Positions 15,392 through 24,367 of a DNA stretch of 50,913 bases are shown here, piece after piece. Position numbers and translations under genes: made by a program. The DNA lies in contig JAMOBD010000037.1 in the NCBI GenBank assembly GCA_039908345.1, positions 1 to 50,913 of the forward strand. Reading direction: 5' to 3'. This stretch comes from Magnetospirillum sp. WYHS-4. GTDB taxonomy: Bacteria > Pseudomonadota > Alphaproteobacteria > Rhodospirillales > GLO-3. Below the pieces are notes generated by a model. It saw only the letters and a program-made list of their open reading frames with translations. It had not been told where the DNA came from and searched no databases. How positions within the stretch are numbered: the stretch's first letter is position 1; each line of letters starts with the position of its first letter.

Positions 15392-16396
15392 ATGAAAGTG
15401 CCTTTCTGCGACCATCGGGTCATAGGCGAGGGCGAGCGGCGGGCTCTGCTGCGGGCCGTCGAGAAGGTGCTCGACCACGGCAGGCTTTGCCCTTCCCCCG
15501 AGGCCGACGAACTGGAGCGCAAGGCCGCGGCCCGCCTGGGGCGCGAACATGCGGTCATGCTGCGTTCGGGCGGCGAGGCGATCCGCCTCGTTCTCCAGGC
15601 CCTGGGGATCGGCAGGGGGACGGAAGTCATCGTCTCGCCCTTCCTGTCCGCCGCCACCTTGCGGGCCATCCGCCAGGCCGGGGCGAAGCCGGTCTTCTGC
15701 CCTGCGGGCGACGATCTCGGCGTCGATCCGGCGGCGCTCCCGTTCCTGATCGGGCCGCGTACCCGCGCCATCATGCCCACCCACTGGGGCGGCCGGCTGG
15801 GCGACATGGACGCCTACCTGGACCTCGGGCTGCCGGTGATCGAGGACGGCGCCAAGTCCTTCGGCGCCGAACGGCGGGGCCACAAGGCGGGCGGCAGTGG
15901 CCTCGCCGGCTGCTTCGACCTGGGGCCCGGCGGCATGCTGGCCGGCCTGGGCGAGGCCGGGCTGGTGGTCACCGACGACACGGGACTTGCGGAACGACTG
16001 CGCACCGGGCGCGGCGAAGCGCCGCCCGATCCCCTGCAGGCGGCCCTGCTGGTGCAAAGGCTCAAGCGGGTGGACGGCATCCTGCTCTGCCGCGAGGAGA
16101 ACGCCCGCTACTACGACGAACACCTGAAGGGCCTGGCCGGCCTTCCCGAGGCGGAATCGGGGGAGCGCCAAGCCTTCGACGGTTATGCCTTGCGAACCGG
16201 GCGCCGCGACCGCCTGCGCACCTACCTGGAGCGGCGCGGCATCGCGACCCGCCTGCCCGAGGCGGCGGCGCGCGGCAAGGCGGGACGGGCAGGCGATGCC
16301 GTGATCGCCATCCCCGTGGGGGAGCGCCTGGGCAAGCCCCAGCGCATCTACGTCGCCGAAACCATCCGTCGCTTTTTCCGGGTCAAGGGCCTTTAG
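15392..16396 (+). CDS. DegT/DnrJ/EryC1-type aminotransferase homologue without the PLP lysine
   Basis: The 334-residue product follows the sugar aminotransferase pattern: VPFCDHRVIGEGE at the start, LRSGGEAIRLVLQALGIG, MPTHWGGRLGDMDAYLDL and VIEDGAKSFGAE. The loop that should hold the catalytic lysine (S-F-x-x-x-K before GDGG) reads CFDLGPGGMLAGLGEAG, with Gly at the Lys position. Length is below the usual 370-400. So it is a degenerate or repurposed member. Some relatives such as ColD replace the Lys with His and act as PMP-dependent dehydratases, but Gly is not known to me as functional. uppP lies 54 bases downstream. Confidence 0.72.
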   Translation: MKVPFCDHRVIGEGERRALLRAVEKVLDHGRLCPSPEADELERKAAARLGREHAVMLRSGGEAIRLVLQALGIGRGTEVIVSPFLSAATLRAIRQAGAKPVFCPAGDDLGVDPAALPFLIGPRTRAIMPTHWGGRLGDMDAYLDLGLPVIEDGAKSFGAERRGHKAGGSGLAGCFDLGPGGMLAGLGEAGLVVTDDTGLAERLRTGRGEAPPDPLQAALLVQRLKRVDGILLCREENARYYDEHLKGLAGLPEAESGERQAFDGYALRTGRRDRLRTYLERRGIATRLPEAAARGKAGRAGDAVIAIPVGERLGKPQRIYVAETIRRFFRVKGL

Positions 16397-16449
16397 GTCC
16401 GGCGGGGCCGGTGTTATAAGGGGCCCGCAACATCTAGCGGGAGTTTCCC

Positions 16450-17292
16450 TTGGATCTTCAAAATCTGGCGATCCTGGCGTTGATCCAAGGGGTCACGGAG
16501 TTCCTGCCCATCTCGTCGTCGGGCCATCTGGTGGTCATGCCCCGCCTGACCTGCTGGCCCGACCAGGGACTGGCCGTGGACGTGGCCATGCACGTGGGGA
16601 CCCTGGGTGCCGTCTTGACCTACTTCTGGCGCGACATCGCCGAGATGATCCCCGGTTTCTTCCGGCTCATGGCCGGGCGGCGCGATCCGGCGGGCAAGCT
16701 CGCCCTGCTGTTGATCGTCGGCACCGTTCCCGTGGTGGCCGCCGGCCTTCTGGTCAAGCACTATTGGCCGGAGGGCATCCGCTCTCTCGCCGTGGTCGCC
16801 TGGACCATGACCCTGTACGGCATTCTGCTTTATGTGGCCGACCGCGTCGGCATGACGGTGCGCCGCGTCGAACACCTGGGCTACGGCGACGCCGTGGTCA
16901 TCGGTTTCGCCCAATGCCTGGCCCTGATTCCCGGTACCAGCCGTTCCGGAATCACTATCACGGCGGCCCGCATGATGGGCATGGAACGGGCCGCGGCGGC
17001 CCGCTTTTCCATGCTGCTGTCGGTACCCGGCATCCTCGGGGCGGGCCTGCTGGAAGGCTACGAACTCTACAAGCAGGGCAACGGGATCGGCCAGGACGCC
17101 ATCCTGGGGGCCGGCCTGGCCTTCGTCGCCGGCCTGGTCGCCATCTGGGGGCTGATGGGCTGGCTGAAGCGGTCCACCTTCACGCCCTTCGTGGTCTACC
17201 GCCTGATCCTGGGCCTGTTCCTGTTCAGCGTCGCCTATGGCTGGGTGGACTGGCAGGGCCTGTTGGGCCTCGACACCTCCTGCGACCGATAG
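16450..17292 (+). CDS. uppP: Undecaprenyl-diphosphatase UppP
   Basis: An integral membrane phosphatase that recycles undecaprenyl pyrophosphate for peptidoglycan and envelope glycan synthesis and gives bacitracin tolerance. Of 280 residues, most form transmembrane helices. The catalytic signatures are ALIQGVTEFLPISSSGHL (about 9-26) and LIPGTSRSGITITAARMMGM (about 159-178). The start is a TTG at 16450 with GGGAG upstream; no in-frame ATG fits. The last 58 bases overlap the convergent glycosyltransferase gene. Confidence 0.93.
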   Translation: MDLQNLAILALIQGVTEFLPISSSGHLVVMPRLTCWPDQGLAVDVAMHVGTLGAVLTYFWRDIAEMIPGFFRLMAGRRDPAGKLALLLIVGTVPVVAAGLLVKHYWPEGIRSLAVVAWTMTLYGILLYVADRVGMTVRRVEHLGYGDAVVIGFAQCLALIPGTSRSGITITAARMMGMERAAAARFSMLLSVPGILGAGLLEGYELYKQGNGIGQDAILGAGLAFVAGLVAIWGLMGWLKRSTFTPFVVYRLILGLFLFSVAYGWVDWQGLLGLDTSCDR

Positions 17293-17966
17293 ATCTTGGC
17301 GATCAGGGGCGGCGGCAGTCCCAGGAAGTAGAGCCCCAGGCAGAACAGGTTGCGAGCCGGGCGGCGCAGCCAACCGTCCCGGCGATAGCGTTCGGCCGAG
17401 GTGACGGCGGCCGTTTCCAGGAAGGCGAGGCGGGACCGGCCCAGGCGGCGGACCAAGTCCACGTCCTCCATCAAAGGCAGGGGCCGAAAGCCGCCCACCG
17501 CGTCGTAGAGGCGGCGCGAAATCAGCAATCCCTGATCCCCGTAGGGCAGTCCGAAGGTGCGGGCGCGCCAGTTGGCCAAGCGGGCGACGCGCTCAGCGGC
17601 GGCGGCGGAATCGTCGAAGGCAAGGCGGAAGACGGCGGCCCGGTCCGGGGACTCCCGCATGTGGCGGTCCGCTTCTTCCCGCCAGCCCGTCGCCAGGACG
17701 GTATCGGCGTGGAGGAACAACAGCCAGTCGCCGCCGGCCGCCGCCGCGCCGGCCGCCAATTGGGTCCCGCGCCCCGGCGGGCAGGCGACGATCCGGGTTC
17801 CGACCGGGATGGCAAGGGTGCGGTCGGTCGATCCGCCGTCGGCGACGACGATGTCGTCTACCCCGGCGCGGACTGTCTCCAGCATCCGGGCAAGGCCCGC
17901 TTCGGCGTTCAGGGTGGGGACGACAAGGCTCAACACCGGCGCAGCATAGCACGACCGGTCCGGCAT
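17235..17966 (-). CDS. TIGR04283-type family 2 glycosyltransferase
   Basis: A 243-residue GT-A glycosyltransferase. LSLVVPTLNAE begins the nucleotide-binding fold, VVADGGSTD gives the first Asp motif, LFLHADT the DxD-like motif, and MEDVDLVRRL the acceptor/catalytic ED pair. The C-terminus has a hydrophobic segment (NLFCLGLYFLGLPPPLIAKIY) that could attach to the membrane. This subfamily commonly pairs with DUF2064 proteins such as the partial gene at the left edge. The start is ATG 17966 or GTG 17969, overlapping the response-regulator stop, which implies translational coupling. Confidence 0.85.
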   Translation of the reverse strand: MPDRSCYAAPVLSLVVPTLNAEAGLARMLETVRAGVDDIVVADGGSTDRTLAIPVGTRIVACPPGRGTQLAAGAAAAGGDWLLFLHADTVLATGWREEADRHMRESPDRAAVFRLAFDDSAAAAERVARLANWRARTFGLPYGDQGLLISRRLYDAVGGFRPLPLMEDVDLVRRLGRSRLAFLETAAVTSAERYRRDGWLRRPARNLFCLGLYFLGLPPPLIAKIYRSQEVSRPNRPCQSTQP

Positions 17967-18349
17967 CACCCCAGGCTGTCGATGCCGGACAATATCAGGT
18001 CGACCCGGTTCAGGAAGTTGAGGGCGTCGATGGGCTTGGCGACGTAATCGTCGAAGCCCGCGGCCAGGCAGCGGACACGATCGGCCTCCATGGCATGGGC
18101 CGTGACCGCGATGACGGGGATACCCTTAAGCTCCCCGTCATCCTTCAGGGCCTTGACCAGGTCGAGCCCCGAGACCATCGGCAGCTTGATGTCCATCAGC
18201 ACCAGATGGGGGCGGGTGTCGCGGATCGCGGCGATGGTTTCCCATCCCCCTTCCCCATGGACGACGTTGTGGCCTCGGGCCCGCAGCAGGTTGTCGAACA
18301 GGATGGCGTGGCTGCGCGTATCTTCGACGATGAAAACGGTACGCGGCAT
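17966..18349 (-). CDS. Single-domain response regulator
   Basis: A 127-residue CheY/DivK-like receiver domain with no output domain. The acidic pocket is in FIVEDT, the phosphoryl-accepting Asp is in LVLMDIKLPMVSGLD (about Asp53), the switch Thr is in VTAHAM and the Lys in AKPID. The ribosome site GGAGGGA precedes ATG. No cognate kinase is nearby. The gene overlaps the glycosyltransferase start, so the two are probably co-expressed, but no functional link is obvious. Confidence 0.92.
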   Translation of the reverse strand: MPRTVFIVEDTRSHAILFDNLLRARGHNVVHGEGGWETIAAIRDTRPHLVLMDIKLPMVSGLDLVKALKDDGELKGIPVIAVTAHAMEADRVRCLAAGFDDYVAKPIDALNFLNRVDLILSGIDSLG

Positions 18350-18500
18350 TGGTCCCTCCCCGGACGTCCGCCGAAACTCCAGACCCAGCCGAAGGGTAGC
18401 ACGTCGCCCGCCGTCTCTTGGCTCACAAATGCGTTATCCCGAGAGGAATTCTCCGGAGACTATCTCTCTATGGATGTATTGTCGTGCATGCCGTCCATCT

Positions 18501-19403
18501 CTAGTCCGCAATGGAATAGGTGGCGGTCAATCGATGTTCGCCGCCGGCCGGGACCTGGATGACATCCGGTCCTGCATTGGTGGTTTCGACGCAGAGCATG
18601 ACCTTCCAGTCGTCGTCGTTCAAGTCGGCCATGGAAGCGGCGGTGGCGATCCACGGATTCCAGACCACGGCACTGGCGCTACCCGACGACGCGATGCGGA
18701 TGGTGCGGCCGAGAGCCGTATCGCGGATCGCCAAGTCTCCCGCCACGCCGGTATAGATGCGGTCGGTCTCGCCGACGATTGTCACCGGGCCCCGTTGCAG
18801 CTTCTCGCTTCCGCCGTCCATCTTATCGATGTAGCCCCGCCCTTCCAGGCCCAGGACTTCGGTGCTTCCGATGTCGCCGATCCGGAAATAGGTATGCAGG
18901 CCTTGGGATAAGGAAAAGGGCTCCGCCCCCTTGTTGCGGGTGACCAGGGCGATTTCCAGGGCCTCGCCGACCGTGGCGGCCAGTTCCAGATCGAAAGCCT
19001 GGGGCCAGAGGGCGCGGGTCTCCTCGGTGTCGCAGAGGCCCAGGCGGACCCGGATGCGGCCATCAGCCAGGGTCTGGGTGCTCCGCAGGGTCCAGGGCCG
19101 GTTGCGCACGAAGCCATGCCCCGGACGGCCTTTGCCCTCGGGATCGGGGCCGAACCAGGGCCAGCAGACGGGCGCGCCGCCCTTGATCGCCTTGCCCGCG
19201 GCGTAATAGGCCTTGTCGCTGAGAAACAGCAGGTCCTCGTCCTGGCCGGCCGGTCGGAAGGACAGCACCTGTCCGGCATGGATGGAGATCGACGCCCGTG
19301 ATCCGCAGGCCTCGATCTCGATCATGGGCAGCCCCCCCTTCCCATCGACCACCCAAAGGCGGCCGGCGATGGCGAATTCGGCGTTCAGGCGTTCGGCGGT
19401 CAT
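18501..19403 (-). CDS. Glucose-6-phosphate 1-epimerase-like (hexose-6-phosphate mutarotase)
   Basis: A 300-residue aldose-1-epimerase-superfamily protein of the YeaD type that interconverts anomers of hexose 6-phosphates. Typical segments are KAIKGGAPVCWPWFGP (about 73-88), GHGFVRNRPW with the catalytic-site His and Arg, SQGLHTYFRIGD with the second His, and the final ETTNAGPDVIQVPAGG with the catalytic Glu. It is cytoplasmic and stands alone, divergent from nifA. The start at 19403 gives a normal family length. Confidence 0.88.
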   Translation of the reverse strand: MTAERLNAEFAIAGRLWVVDGKGGLPMIEIEACGSRASISIHAGQVLSFRPAGQDEDLLFLSDKAYYAAGKAIKGGAPVCWPWFGPDPEGKGRPGHGFVRNRPWTLRSTQTLADGRIRVRLGLCDTEETRALWPQAFDLELAATVGEALEIALVTRNKGAEPFSLSQGLHTYFRIGDIGSTEVLGLEGRGYIDKMDGGSEKLQRGPVTIVGETDRIYTGVAGDLAIRDTALGRTIRIASSGSASAVVWNPWIATAASMADLNDDDWKVMLCVETTNAGPDVIQVPAGGEHRLTATYSIAD

Positions 19404-19496
19404 GGCGCGGCTCCCAATCTTTCGCTTGGCGCGATGGTAACCGAAGACGCCTCCTTCGCAAACGGCGGCGACGAAGGCTAATTTTTAGGCACACGC

Positions 19497-19523
19497 ACAT
19501 TTGCTTATCATTTGTGCAAATGT
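19497..19523. repeat. Inverted repeat upstream of nifA
   Basis: ACATTTGC (19497-19504) and GCAAATGT (19516-19523) are perfect inverted copies separated by 11 bases in an AT-rich patch of otherwise GC-rich DNA. The right arm overlaps the NifA-type site at 19521. It lies between the divergent mutarotase and nifA genes and may be a regulator binding site. Confidence 0.45.
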
Positions 19524-19536
19524 CTTGAATCCGACA
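19521..19536 (+). promoter_or_regulatory. Possible NifA upstream activator site before nifA
   Basis: TGT-N10-ACA is matched exactly about 120 bases before the nifA ATG. No convincing -24/-12 element follows, so autoactivation is only a possibility. Confidence 0.4.
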
Positions 19537-19655
19537 ATCCGGGGGGCTATGGTGGCCCCATCCGACGAGCCTCCCGCTAGGCGCCGGCAAGAGCGTGACG
19601 GGGGGAGACCGTGGCGGCCCGCCGGATCGTGCCAACCCGAAGACGGAGGCCGCCA

Positions 19656-21326
19656 ATGCGCGTCGATCATGCCCGGGCCAACGCCCTTGCCCTCAACGGA
19701 ATCTACGAAGCCAGCAAGATTCTGAGTTCGTCGCTGAACCTGGAAAGCACGTTGCGCGACGTGCTCAACCTGCTGTCGTCCTACATGCTGATGCGCCGGG
19801 GCATGGTGGCCCTGGTGGACAAGGACGCGGGCGCCCAGCCGGTGGTGATCGCCGCCGCGGGCATGACGCCCCAGGCACTGGAACGCGGCGAGGCCCGCCT
19901 GCCCAAGGCGGTGGTCGATGCCATCATGACCGCCAACATCCCCCACGTGGTCGCCGACATGGCGGGCGACCCCATGTTCGCCGGTTTCTTCGGCGGCGCC
20001 AAGAGCCGGCCGGACCAACCGGTGGCCTTCATCGGCGTGCCCATCAAGGCGGCCGACAAGCCCATTGGCGTGCTGACCATCGAACGCGACTGGGACGACG
20101 AGGGCGACGTCCATTTCGAATTCGACGTCCGCTTCCTCGCCATGATCGCCAACCTGATCGGCCAGACGGCACGGCTGCGCCAGAACATCGCCACCGACCG
20201 CGAACGCCTGCTGATCGAACAGTCCCGTCTGCAGAAGGCCCTCGACCACCGCCGCCACGAAACCAGGGACGAACAGGGGGGATGCCTCGCCGGTTCCATC
20301 GTCGGCCAGAGCCGGGTGATGCAGGAGGTGCTGTCGCAGGTCCGCCAAGTGGCGCAGACCCGCTCGACGGTGTTGATTCGCGGAGAAAGCGGCACCGGCA
20401 AGGAACTGATCGCCCGCGCCATCCACCAGGCCAGTCAGCGGGCCAAGGCGGCCTTCGTCGAGGTCAATTGCGCCGCCCTGCCGGAAAACCTGCTGGAATC
20501 GGAACTTTTCGGCCATGAGAAGGGCGCCTTCACGGGCGCCAGTCACGAGCGCAAGGGCCGGTTCGAACTGGCCGACGGCGGCACCCTGTTCCTGGACGAG
20601 ATCGGCGAGATATCTCCGGCCTTCCAGGCCAAGCTGCTGCGCGTGTTGCAGGAAGGCGAGTTCGAACGGGTCGGGGGCAACAAGACCATCAAGGTCGACG
20701 TGCGCCTGATCTCGGCCACCAACAAGAACCTGGAGGAAGCGGTGGCCAACGGCACCTTCCGCGCCGATCTCTACTACCGCATCTCGGTAGTGCCGGTCCT
20801 CGTTCCGCCGCTGCGCGACCGCCCCGAGGACATCTCCAAGCTGGCCGGCTGCTTCCTCACCCGCTTCAACAAGGAAAACAAGCGCGACCTGCGCCTGTCC
20901 GACGAGGCCCTGGCGGTGCTCCAGCATTGCTACTTCCCCGGCAACGTCCGCGAATTGGAAAACTGCGTGAGCCGGGTCGCCACCATGGCCAAGGCGGAGG
21001 TCATCCGCGCTTCCGACATGGCCTGCCAACGCGGCCAGTGTCTGTCCTCTGCGCTGTGGAAGCACCGGCCCGCCGACGCCCGTCCGGTGGGCGGCCTGGG
21101 ACCGGCCCCCGCGTTTGGCGAGGCCTTGGCCTCCTGCCCCCTGCCCAGCGCTCCCCCCATGGCGCGGGAACCCGATCGGGCCGCCCTGTCGCCTCGCGAC
21201 CGGCTGATCCAGGCCATGGAAACGGCCGGCTGGGTACAGGCCAAGGCGGCCCGGATGCTCGGCCTGACCCCGCGCCAGATCGGCTACGCCCTCAAGAAGT
21301 ACGGCGTCGAGGTCAAGCAATTGTAG
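19656..21326 (+). CDS. nifA: Nif-specific transcriptional activator NifA
   Basis: A sigma-54-dependent enhancer-binding protein that switches on nif promoters. The 556 residues comprise a GAF domain (about 5-170), an AAA+ domain with Walker A GESGTGKE (243-250) and the sigma-54 contact loop GAFTGA (290-295), and a C-terminal Fis-type HTH (about 525-550). Cysteines at about 425 and 437 plus CQRGQC (457-462) form the interdomain Cys motif of the oxygen-sensitive NifA class found in rhizobia and Rhodospirillales. The ATG at 19656 has GGAGG seven bases upstream. nifB follows after 133 bases, with NifA sites starting right behind the stop. Confidence 0.95.
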   Translation: MRVDHARANALALNGIYEASKILSSSLNLESTLRDVLNLLSSYMLMRRGMVALVDKDAGAQPVVIAAAGMTPQALERGEARLPKAVVDAIMTANIPHVVADMAGDPMFAGFFGGAKSRPDQPVAFIGVPIKAADKPIGVLTIERDWDDEGDVHFEFDVRFLAMIANLIGQTARLRQNIATDRERLLIEQSRLQKALDHRRHETRDEQGGCLAGSIVGQSRVMQEVLSQVRQVAQTRSTVLIRGESGTGKELIARAIHQASQRAKAAFVEVNCAALPENLLESELFGHEKGAFTGASHERKGRFELADGGTLFLDEIGEISPAFQAKLLRVLQEGEFERVGGNKTIKVDVRLISATNKNLEEAVANGTFRADLYYRISVVPVLVPPLRDRPEDISKLAGCFLTRFNKENKRDLRLSDEALAVLQHCYFPGNVRELENCVSRVATMAKAEVIRASDMACQRGQCLSSALWKHRPADARPVGGLGPAPAFGEALASCPLPSAPPMAREPDRAALSPRDRLIQAMETAGWVQAKAARMLGLTPRQIGYALKKYGVEVKQL

Positions 21327-21342
21327 TGTCGCGATCGCGACA
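21327..21342 (+). promoter_or_regulatory. NifA upstream activator site 1 for nifB
   Basis: TGTCGCGATCGCGACA is a perfect palindrome that fits TGT-N10-ACA exactly. It starts on the base after the nifA stop codon and lies 79 bases before the -24/-12 promoter. Confidence 0.85.
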
Positions 21343-21345
21343 GCC

Positions 21346-21361
21346 TGTCCAACAGTCGACA
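21346..21361 (+). promoter_or_regulatory. NifA upstream activator site 2 for nifB
   Basis: A second exact TGT-N10-ACA match, 19 bases downstream of the first centre to centre, so the two sites are close to the same face of the helix after two turns. Confidence 0.75.
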
Positions 21362-21405
21362 GGCGCTTGCGGCCGGAATCCGCGGAAATTCGAGGGCTCC
21401 GGAGT

Positions 21406-21420
21406 TGGCACCGACCTTGC
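21406..21420 (+). promoter_or_regulatory. Sigma-54 (-24/-12) promoter of nifB
   Basis: TGGCACCGACCTTGC keeps TGGCAC and TTGC with exactly ten bases between the invariant GG and GC pairs. The predicted start near 21432 leaves a leader of about 28 bases before the nifB ATG, which has a GGAGG site. Confidence 0.92.
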
Positions 21421-21459
21421 GAAGGGGAAGGCGAGACCCCGCCACGCAAGGAGGCGCCA

Positions 21460-22923
21460 ATGACCGCTTTCGTAGCCCTCGCCGATCTGCGGCCCGCCCC
21501 CGCCCCCAGGGGCCAGGGTGGGTGCCGCTCCTCCGCCTGCGGGTCGAGCCAGGCGTCCGGCGACCTGCCGCCCGAAGTCTGGGCCAAGGTCAAGGATCAT
21601 CCCTGCTATTCGGAGGAGGCCCACCACTTCTTCGCCCGCATGCATGTGGCCGTGGCCCCCGGATGCAACATCCAGTGCAACTACTGCAATCGCAAGTTCG
21701 ATTGCGCCAACGAAAGCCGTCCCGGCGTGGTCAGCGAACGGCTGACTCCCGAACAGGCCCTGCGCAAGGTGATCGCCGTCGCCAACCGGGTGCCCCAACT
21801 CTCGGTGCTTGGCATCGCCGGGCCGGGGGATGCGCTGCACGACCATCACCGGACCTTCGAGACCTTCCGTCTGGTCTCCGAGAAACTTCCCGACATCAAG
21901 CTTTGTCTCTCGACCAACGGCCTGGCGCTGCCCGAGCACGTGGAAGCCATCGCCGCCTTGAACGTCGACCATGTGACAATCACCATCAACATGGTCGATC
22001 CTCGGGTGGGAGAAGCAATCTATCCCTGGGTCTACTTCGACCGCCGTCGATGGAGCGGGCGCGACGCCTCGAAAATCCTGCATGAGCGCCAGATGCTGGG
22101 CCTCGAGATGCTGGCCTCCCGCGGCATCCTGGTCAAGGTCAACTCGGTCATGATCCCCGGCGTCAACGACGCCCACCTGACAGAGGTCAATGCCGAGGTC
22201 AAGAAGCGCGGCGCCTTCCTGCATAACGTCATGCCGCTGATCTCCGATCCGGCGCACGGCACCTATTTCGGGCTGGCCGGCCAGCGCGGCCCGACGCCGA
22301 CGGAACTGAAGGCGCTACAGGACGATCTGGGCGGAGGCGCCAAGCTGATGCGCCACTGCCGCCAGTGCCGGGCCGACGCCGTCGGCCTGCTGGGCGAGGA
22401 TCGCGGTCATGAATTCGATCTGGCTTCCCTGCCGGCGACCATCGATGTCGATCCCTCCGCCCGCCGGGCCTACCGCAGCGTGGTCGAGGCCGAACGGGCC
22501 GACCGCGCCGCCGCCGTGGCCGCCGCCACCGAAGGCCTGCGGGAAACGACGCCCGTGACCCCCGTCCGCCTGGTCGCCGTCTGCACGAAGGGAGGCGGGC
22601 GGGTCAACCAGCACTTCGGCCACGCCACCGAGTTCCAGGTCTACGAGGTGGACGGCCGGGGCGTGCGGTTCTCCGGCCTGCGGCGGGCGGACAATTACTG
22701 CCGGGGCGGCTGGGGCGAGGACGACAATCTGGAAGCCATCGTCGAAGCCTTGGCGGGTGTCGACGCCGTGCTCTGCGCCAAGGTCGGAGGCTGTCCCAAG
22801 GATCGCCTGGCCGAAGCCGGCATCGCGGTCGTCGATGCCTATGCCCAGGACTACATCGAAACCGCCGCCGCCGCCTGGTACGCCGCCTCGTCCGGCGTCC
22901 GGAAAGCGGCCCTTTGCGCCTGA
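21460..22923 (+). CDS. nifB: FeMo-cofactor biosynthesis radical SAM protein NifB
   Basis: NifB fuses two [4Fe-4S] clusters and inserts carbide to make NifB-co, the core of the nitrogenase cofactor. The 487-residue protein has the radical-SAM motif CNIQCNYC (Cys69, 73, 76), the following GIAGPGDAL and STNGLALP elements, and a C-terminal NifX/NafY-like domain (about 370-470, starting [12 protein letters not shown] and containing VNQHFGHA) that binds the product. Family length is normal for the fused form. The ATG at 21460 follows AAGGAGG. It heads a nifB-fdxN-LRV-nifZ-nifT-SIR2 operon. Confidence 0.96.
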   Translation: MTAFVALADLRPAPAPRGQGGCRSSACGSSQASGDLPPEVWAKVKDHPCYSEEAHHFFARMHVAVAPGCNIQCNYCNRKFDCANESRPGVVSERLTPEQALRKVIAVANRVPQLSVLGIAGPGDALHDHHRTFETFRLVSEKLPDIKLCLSTNGLALPEHVEAIAALNVDHVTITINMVDPRVGEAIYPWVYFDRRRWSGRDASKILHERQMLGLEMLASRGILVKVNSVMIPGVNDAHLTEVNAEVKKRGAFLHNVMPLISDPAHGTYFGLAGQRGPTPTELKALQDDLGGGAKLMRHCRQCRADAVGLLGEDRGHEFDLASLPATIDVDPSARRAYRSVVEAERADRAAAVAAATEGLRETTPVTPVRLVAVCTKGGGRVNQHFGHATEFQVYEVDGRGVRFSGLRRADNYCRGGWGEDDNLEAIVEALAGVDAVLCAKVGGCPKDRLAEAGIAVVDAYAQDYIETAAAAWYAASSGVRKAALCA

Positions 22924-22939
22924 CCGAAGGAGAAGACCC

Positions 22940-23134
22940 ATGGCCTACACCATCGTCGCCGAAAACTGCACCGCCTGCGGCGGCTGCGAATTCGAATGCC
23001 CCAACAACGCCATCAAGATGAAGGGCGACATCTTCGTCATCGATGCCGGCAAGTGCACCGAATGCGACGGCAAGTTCGATGCGCCCCAGTGCGCCGCCGT
23101 CTGTCCGGTGCCCGACACCTGCGTGCCCGCCTGA
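22940..23134 (+). CDS. fdxN: Nif-linked 2[4Fe-4S] ferredoxin FdxN
   Basis: A 64-residue bacterial-type ferredoxin. The first cluster motif is [12 protein letters not shown] (residues about 10-21); the second is [13 protein letters not shown] with a final CP, which has the longer insertion between second and third Cys seen in nif-type ferredoxins. It lies 16 bases behind nifB with an AAGGAGAAG ribosome site and is thought to supply electrons for NifB-cofactor synthesis or nitrogenase. Confidence 0.93.
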   Translation: MAYTIVAENCTACGGCEFECPNNAIKMKGDIFVIDAGKCTECDGKFDAPQCAAVCPVPDTCVPA

Positions 23135-23140
23135 ACCGCC

Positions 23141-23899
23141 ATGGGCCGCGACGAAGACATCCTCGACTGGCGGGGCGGGTCCGTGGATTGCGCGGCCTGT
23201 CCCCATGCCGGCCGGCGGACGGAAGGTCGCTGCCGGCCGGCCACGGCCTGCGTGCGCAACCGCCGGCCCTCGGCAATCGATCATTTCTTCGCCGCCAACT
23301 CCGACGTGGCCGACGGCTACCTGGACCATCCCTATTTCGAACTGCGCGCCGTGGCCGCCCGCCACGCCAGCATCTTCCGCATCCGCGGCCTGCTGGACGA
23401 TCCCGATCCGGGAGTGCGAACCGTGGTGGCGCAACGCCTGCCGGTCGGCCAGATCCTTACGCTGCGCCGTGATCCCGACCCCTCGGTGCGCCTGGCGGTG
23501 GCCAGCCGCCTGTCGGGTCCCGAACTCAGGCCCATGCTGGACGACGAGGACTACTACGTGCGCGTCGTCGCCATCCGCCGCCTGCCCGAGGAATCCATCG
23601 CGCTCGGGGCCACCGACCCGGAACCCATCGTCCGGCGGGAGGTGGCAAGGCGGGCCGGCGAGCGCCTGCTCCGCTACCTGGCCCATGACCCCGATCCCAT
23701 GGTGCGCATCGAAGTCGCCCGTCGCCTGCCGGTGGCCGACCTGGAGCCCATGCTGGGCGACGGCGATTGCCGGGTGCGTTATGCCGTGGCCGAACGCATC
23801 GATGTGAGTTGCTTGGTGTCCCTGGCGGAGGACGAGGTCGACGCGGTGCGCGACCTGGTCCAGCGCCGCCTGGCCGAGGAGGGCGCTCATGCCCCGTGA
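23141..23899 (+). CDS. 4Fe-4S-binding leucine-rich-variant (LRV) repeat protein
   Basis: The 252-residue product has an N-terminal cysteine cluster (CAACPHAG, then Cys in GRCRPATAC; about 17-37) that should hold a [4Fe-4S] cluster, followed by about seven LRV repeats of 20-24 residues, for example DPDPGVRTVVAQRLP, DPDPSVRLAVASRLS, DPDPMVRIEVARRLP. This matches the LRV protein known beside nifB-fdxN in Azotobacter and other diazotrophs. Its function is unproven. It starts seven bases after fdxN and overlaps nifZ by eleven. Confidence 0.88.
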   Translation: MGRDEDILDWRGGSVDCAACPHAGRRTEGRCRPATACVRNRRPSAIDHFFAANSDVADGYLDHPYFELRAVAARHASIFRIRGLLDDPDPGVRTVVAQRLPVGQILTLRRDPDPSVRLAVASRLSGPELRPMLDDEDYYVRVVAIRRLPEESIALGATDPEPIVRREVARRAGERLLRYLAHDPDPMVRIEVARRLPVADLEPMLGDGDCRVRYAVAERIDVSCLVSLAEDEVDAVRDLVQRRLAEEGAHAP

Positions 23900-24158
23900 A
23901 CCGGACGTCGACATCTTCTCCGATCCTGTCTTCGACTTCGGACAAAAGGTGCGCTCGCGGAAGAACGTCAAGAACGACGGGACCTTCGCCGGCGCCGAGA
24001 TCGGTGAGGTCTTGGTACGGAAGGGCGAGGAAGGCTATGTGCGCGACATCGGCACCTTCCTGCAGCAGTTCCATGTCTATGCCGTGGAATTCATCGGAAC
24101 GGGACGCATCGTCGGCATGCGCGCCGCCGAACTGGAATCTCTGGAGGGCAAGCCATGA
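23889..24158 (+). CDS. nifZ: Nitrogen fixation protein NifZ
   Basis: An 89-residue protein with the NifZ signature: FDFGQKVRSRKNVKNDGTFAG near the N-terminus, then GEVLVRKGEEGYVRDIGTFLQQF and YAVEFIGTGRIVGMR. NifZ helps assemble the P-clusters of the MoFe protein. Start and stop overlap the neighbours by 11 and 4 bases. Confidence 0.93.
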   Translation: MPREPDVDIFSDPVFDFGQKVRSRKNVKNDGTFAGAEIGEVLVRKGEEGYVRDIGTFLQQFHVYAVEFIGTGRIVGMRAAELESLEGKP

Positions 24159-24367
24159 AGGTGATGATTCGCAAGGCGGACGGCATCCTGTCGGCCTATG
24201 TACCGAAGAAGGACCTGGAAGAAGCCGTCGTCGAACAGGAAAAGCCCGGCCTCTGGGGCGGCTGGATCAAGCTGGCCAACGGCTGGGTGCTCGACCTGCC
24301 GGCCATGAGCGAAGAACCCCGCCTGCCTATCACGGTCACCGCCCGCAAGCGCGGCGAAGATGACTGA
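24155..24367 (+). CDS. nifT: NifT/FixU family protein
   Basis: A 70-residue NifT (FixU) protein, recognised by MKVMIRKADG at the start and WGGWIKLANGWVLDLP. The exact role is unknown; it typically follows nifZ or nifK. ATGA overlap with nifZ and an 8-base overlap with the next gene show translational coupling. Confidence 0.92.
   Translation: MKVMIRKADGILSAYVPKKDLEEAVVEQEKPGLWGGWIKLANGWVLDLPAMSEEPRLPITVTARKRGEDD

Noticed and set aside
19537-19655. Sigma-54 promoter between the NifA-type site and nifA
   Set aside because: Several GG...GC pairs were checked; the spacing is 11 or 13 bases rather than 10, and the TGGCAC and TTGC cores are missing.
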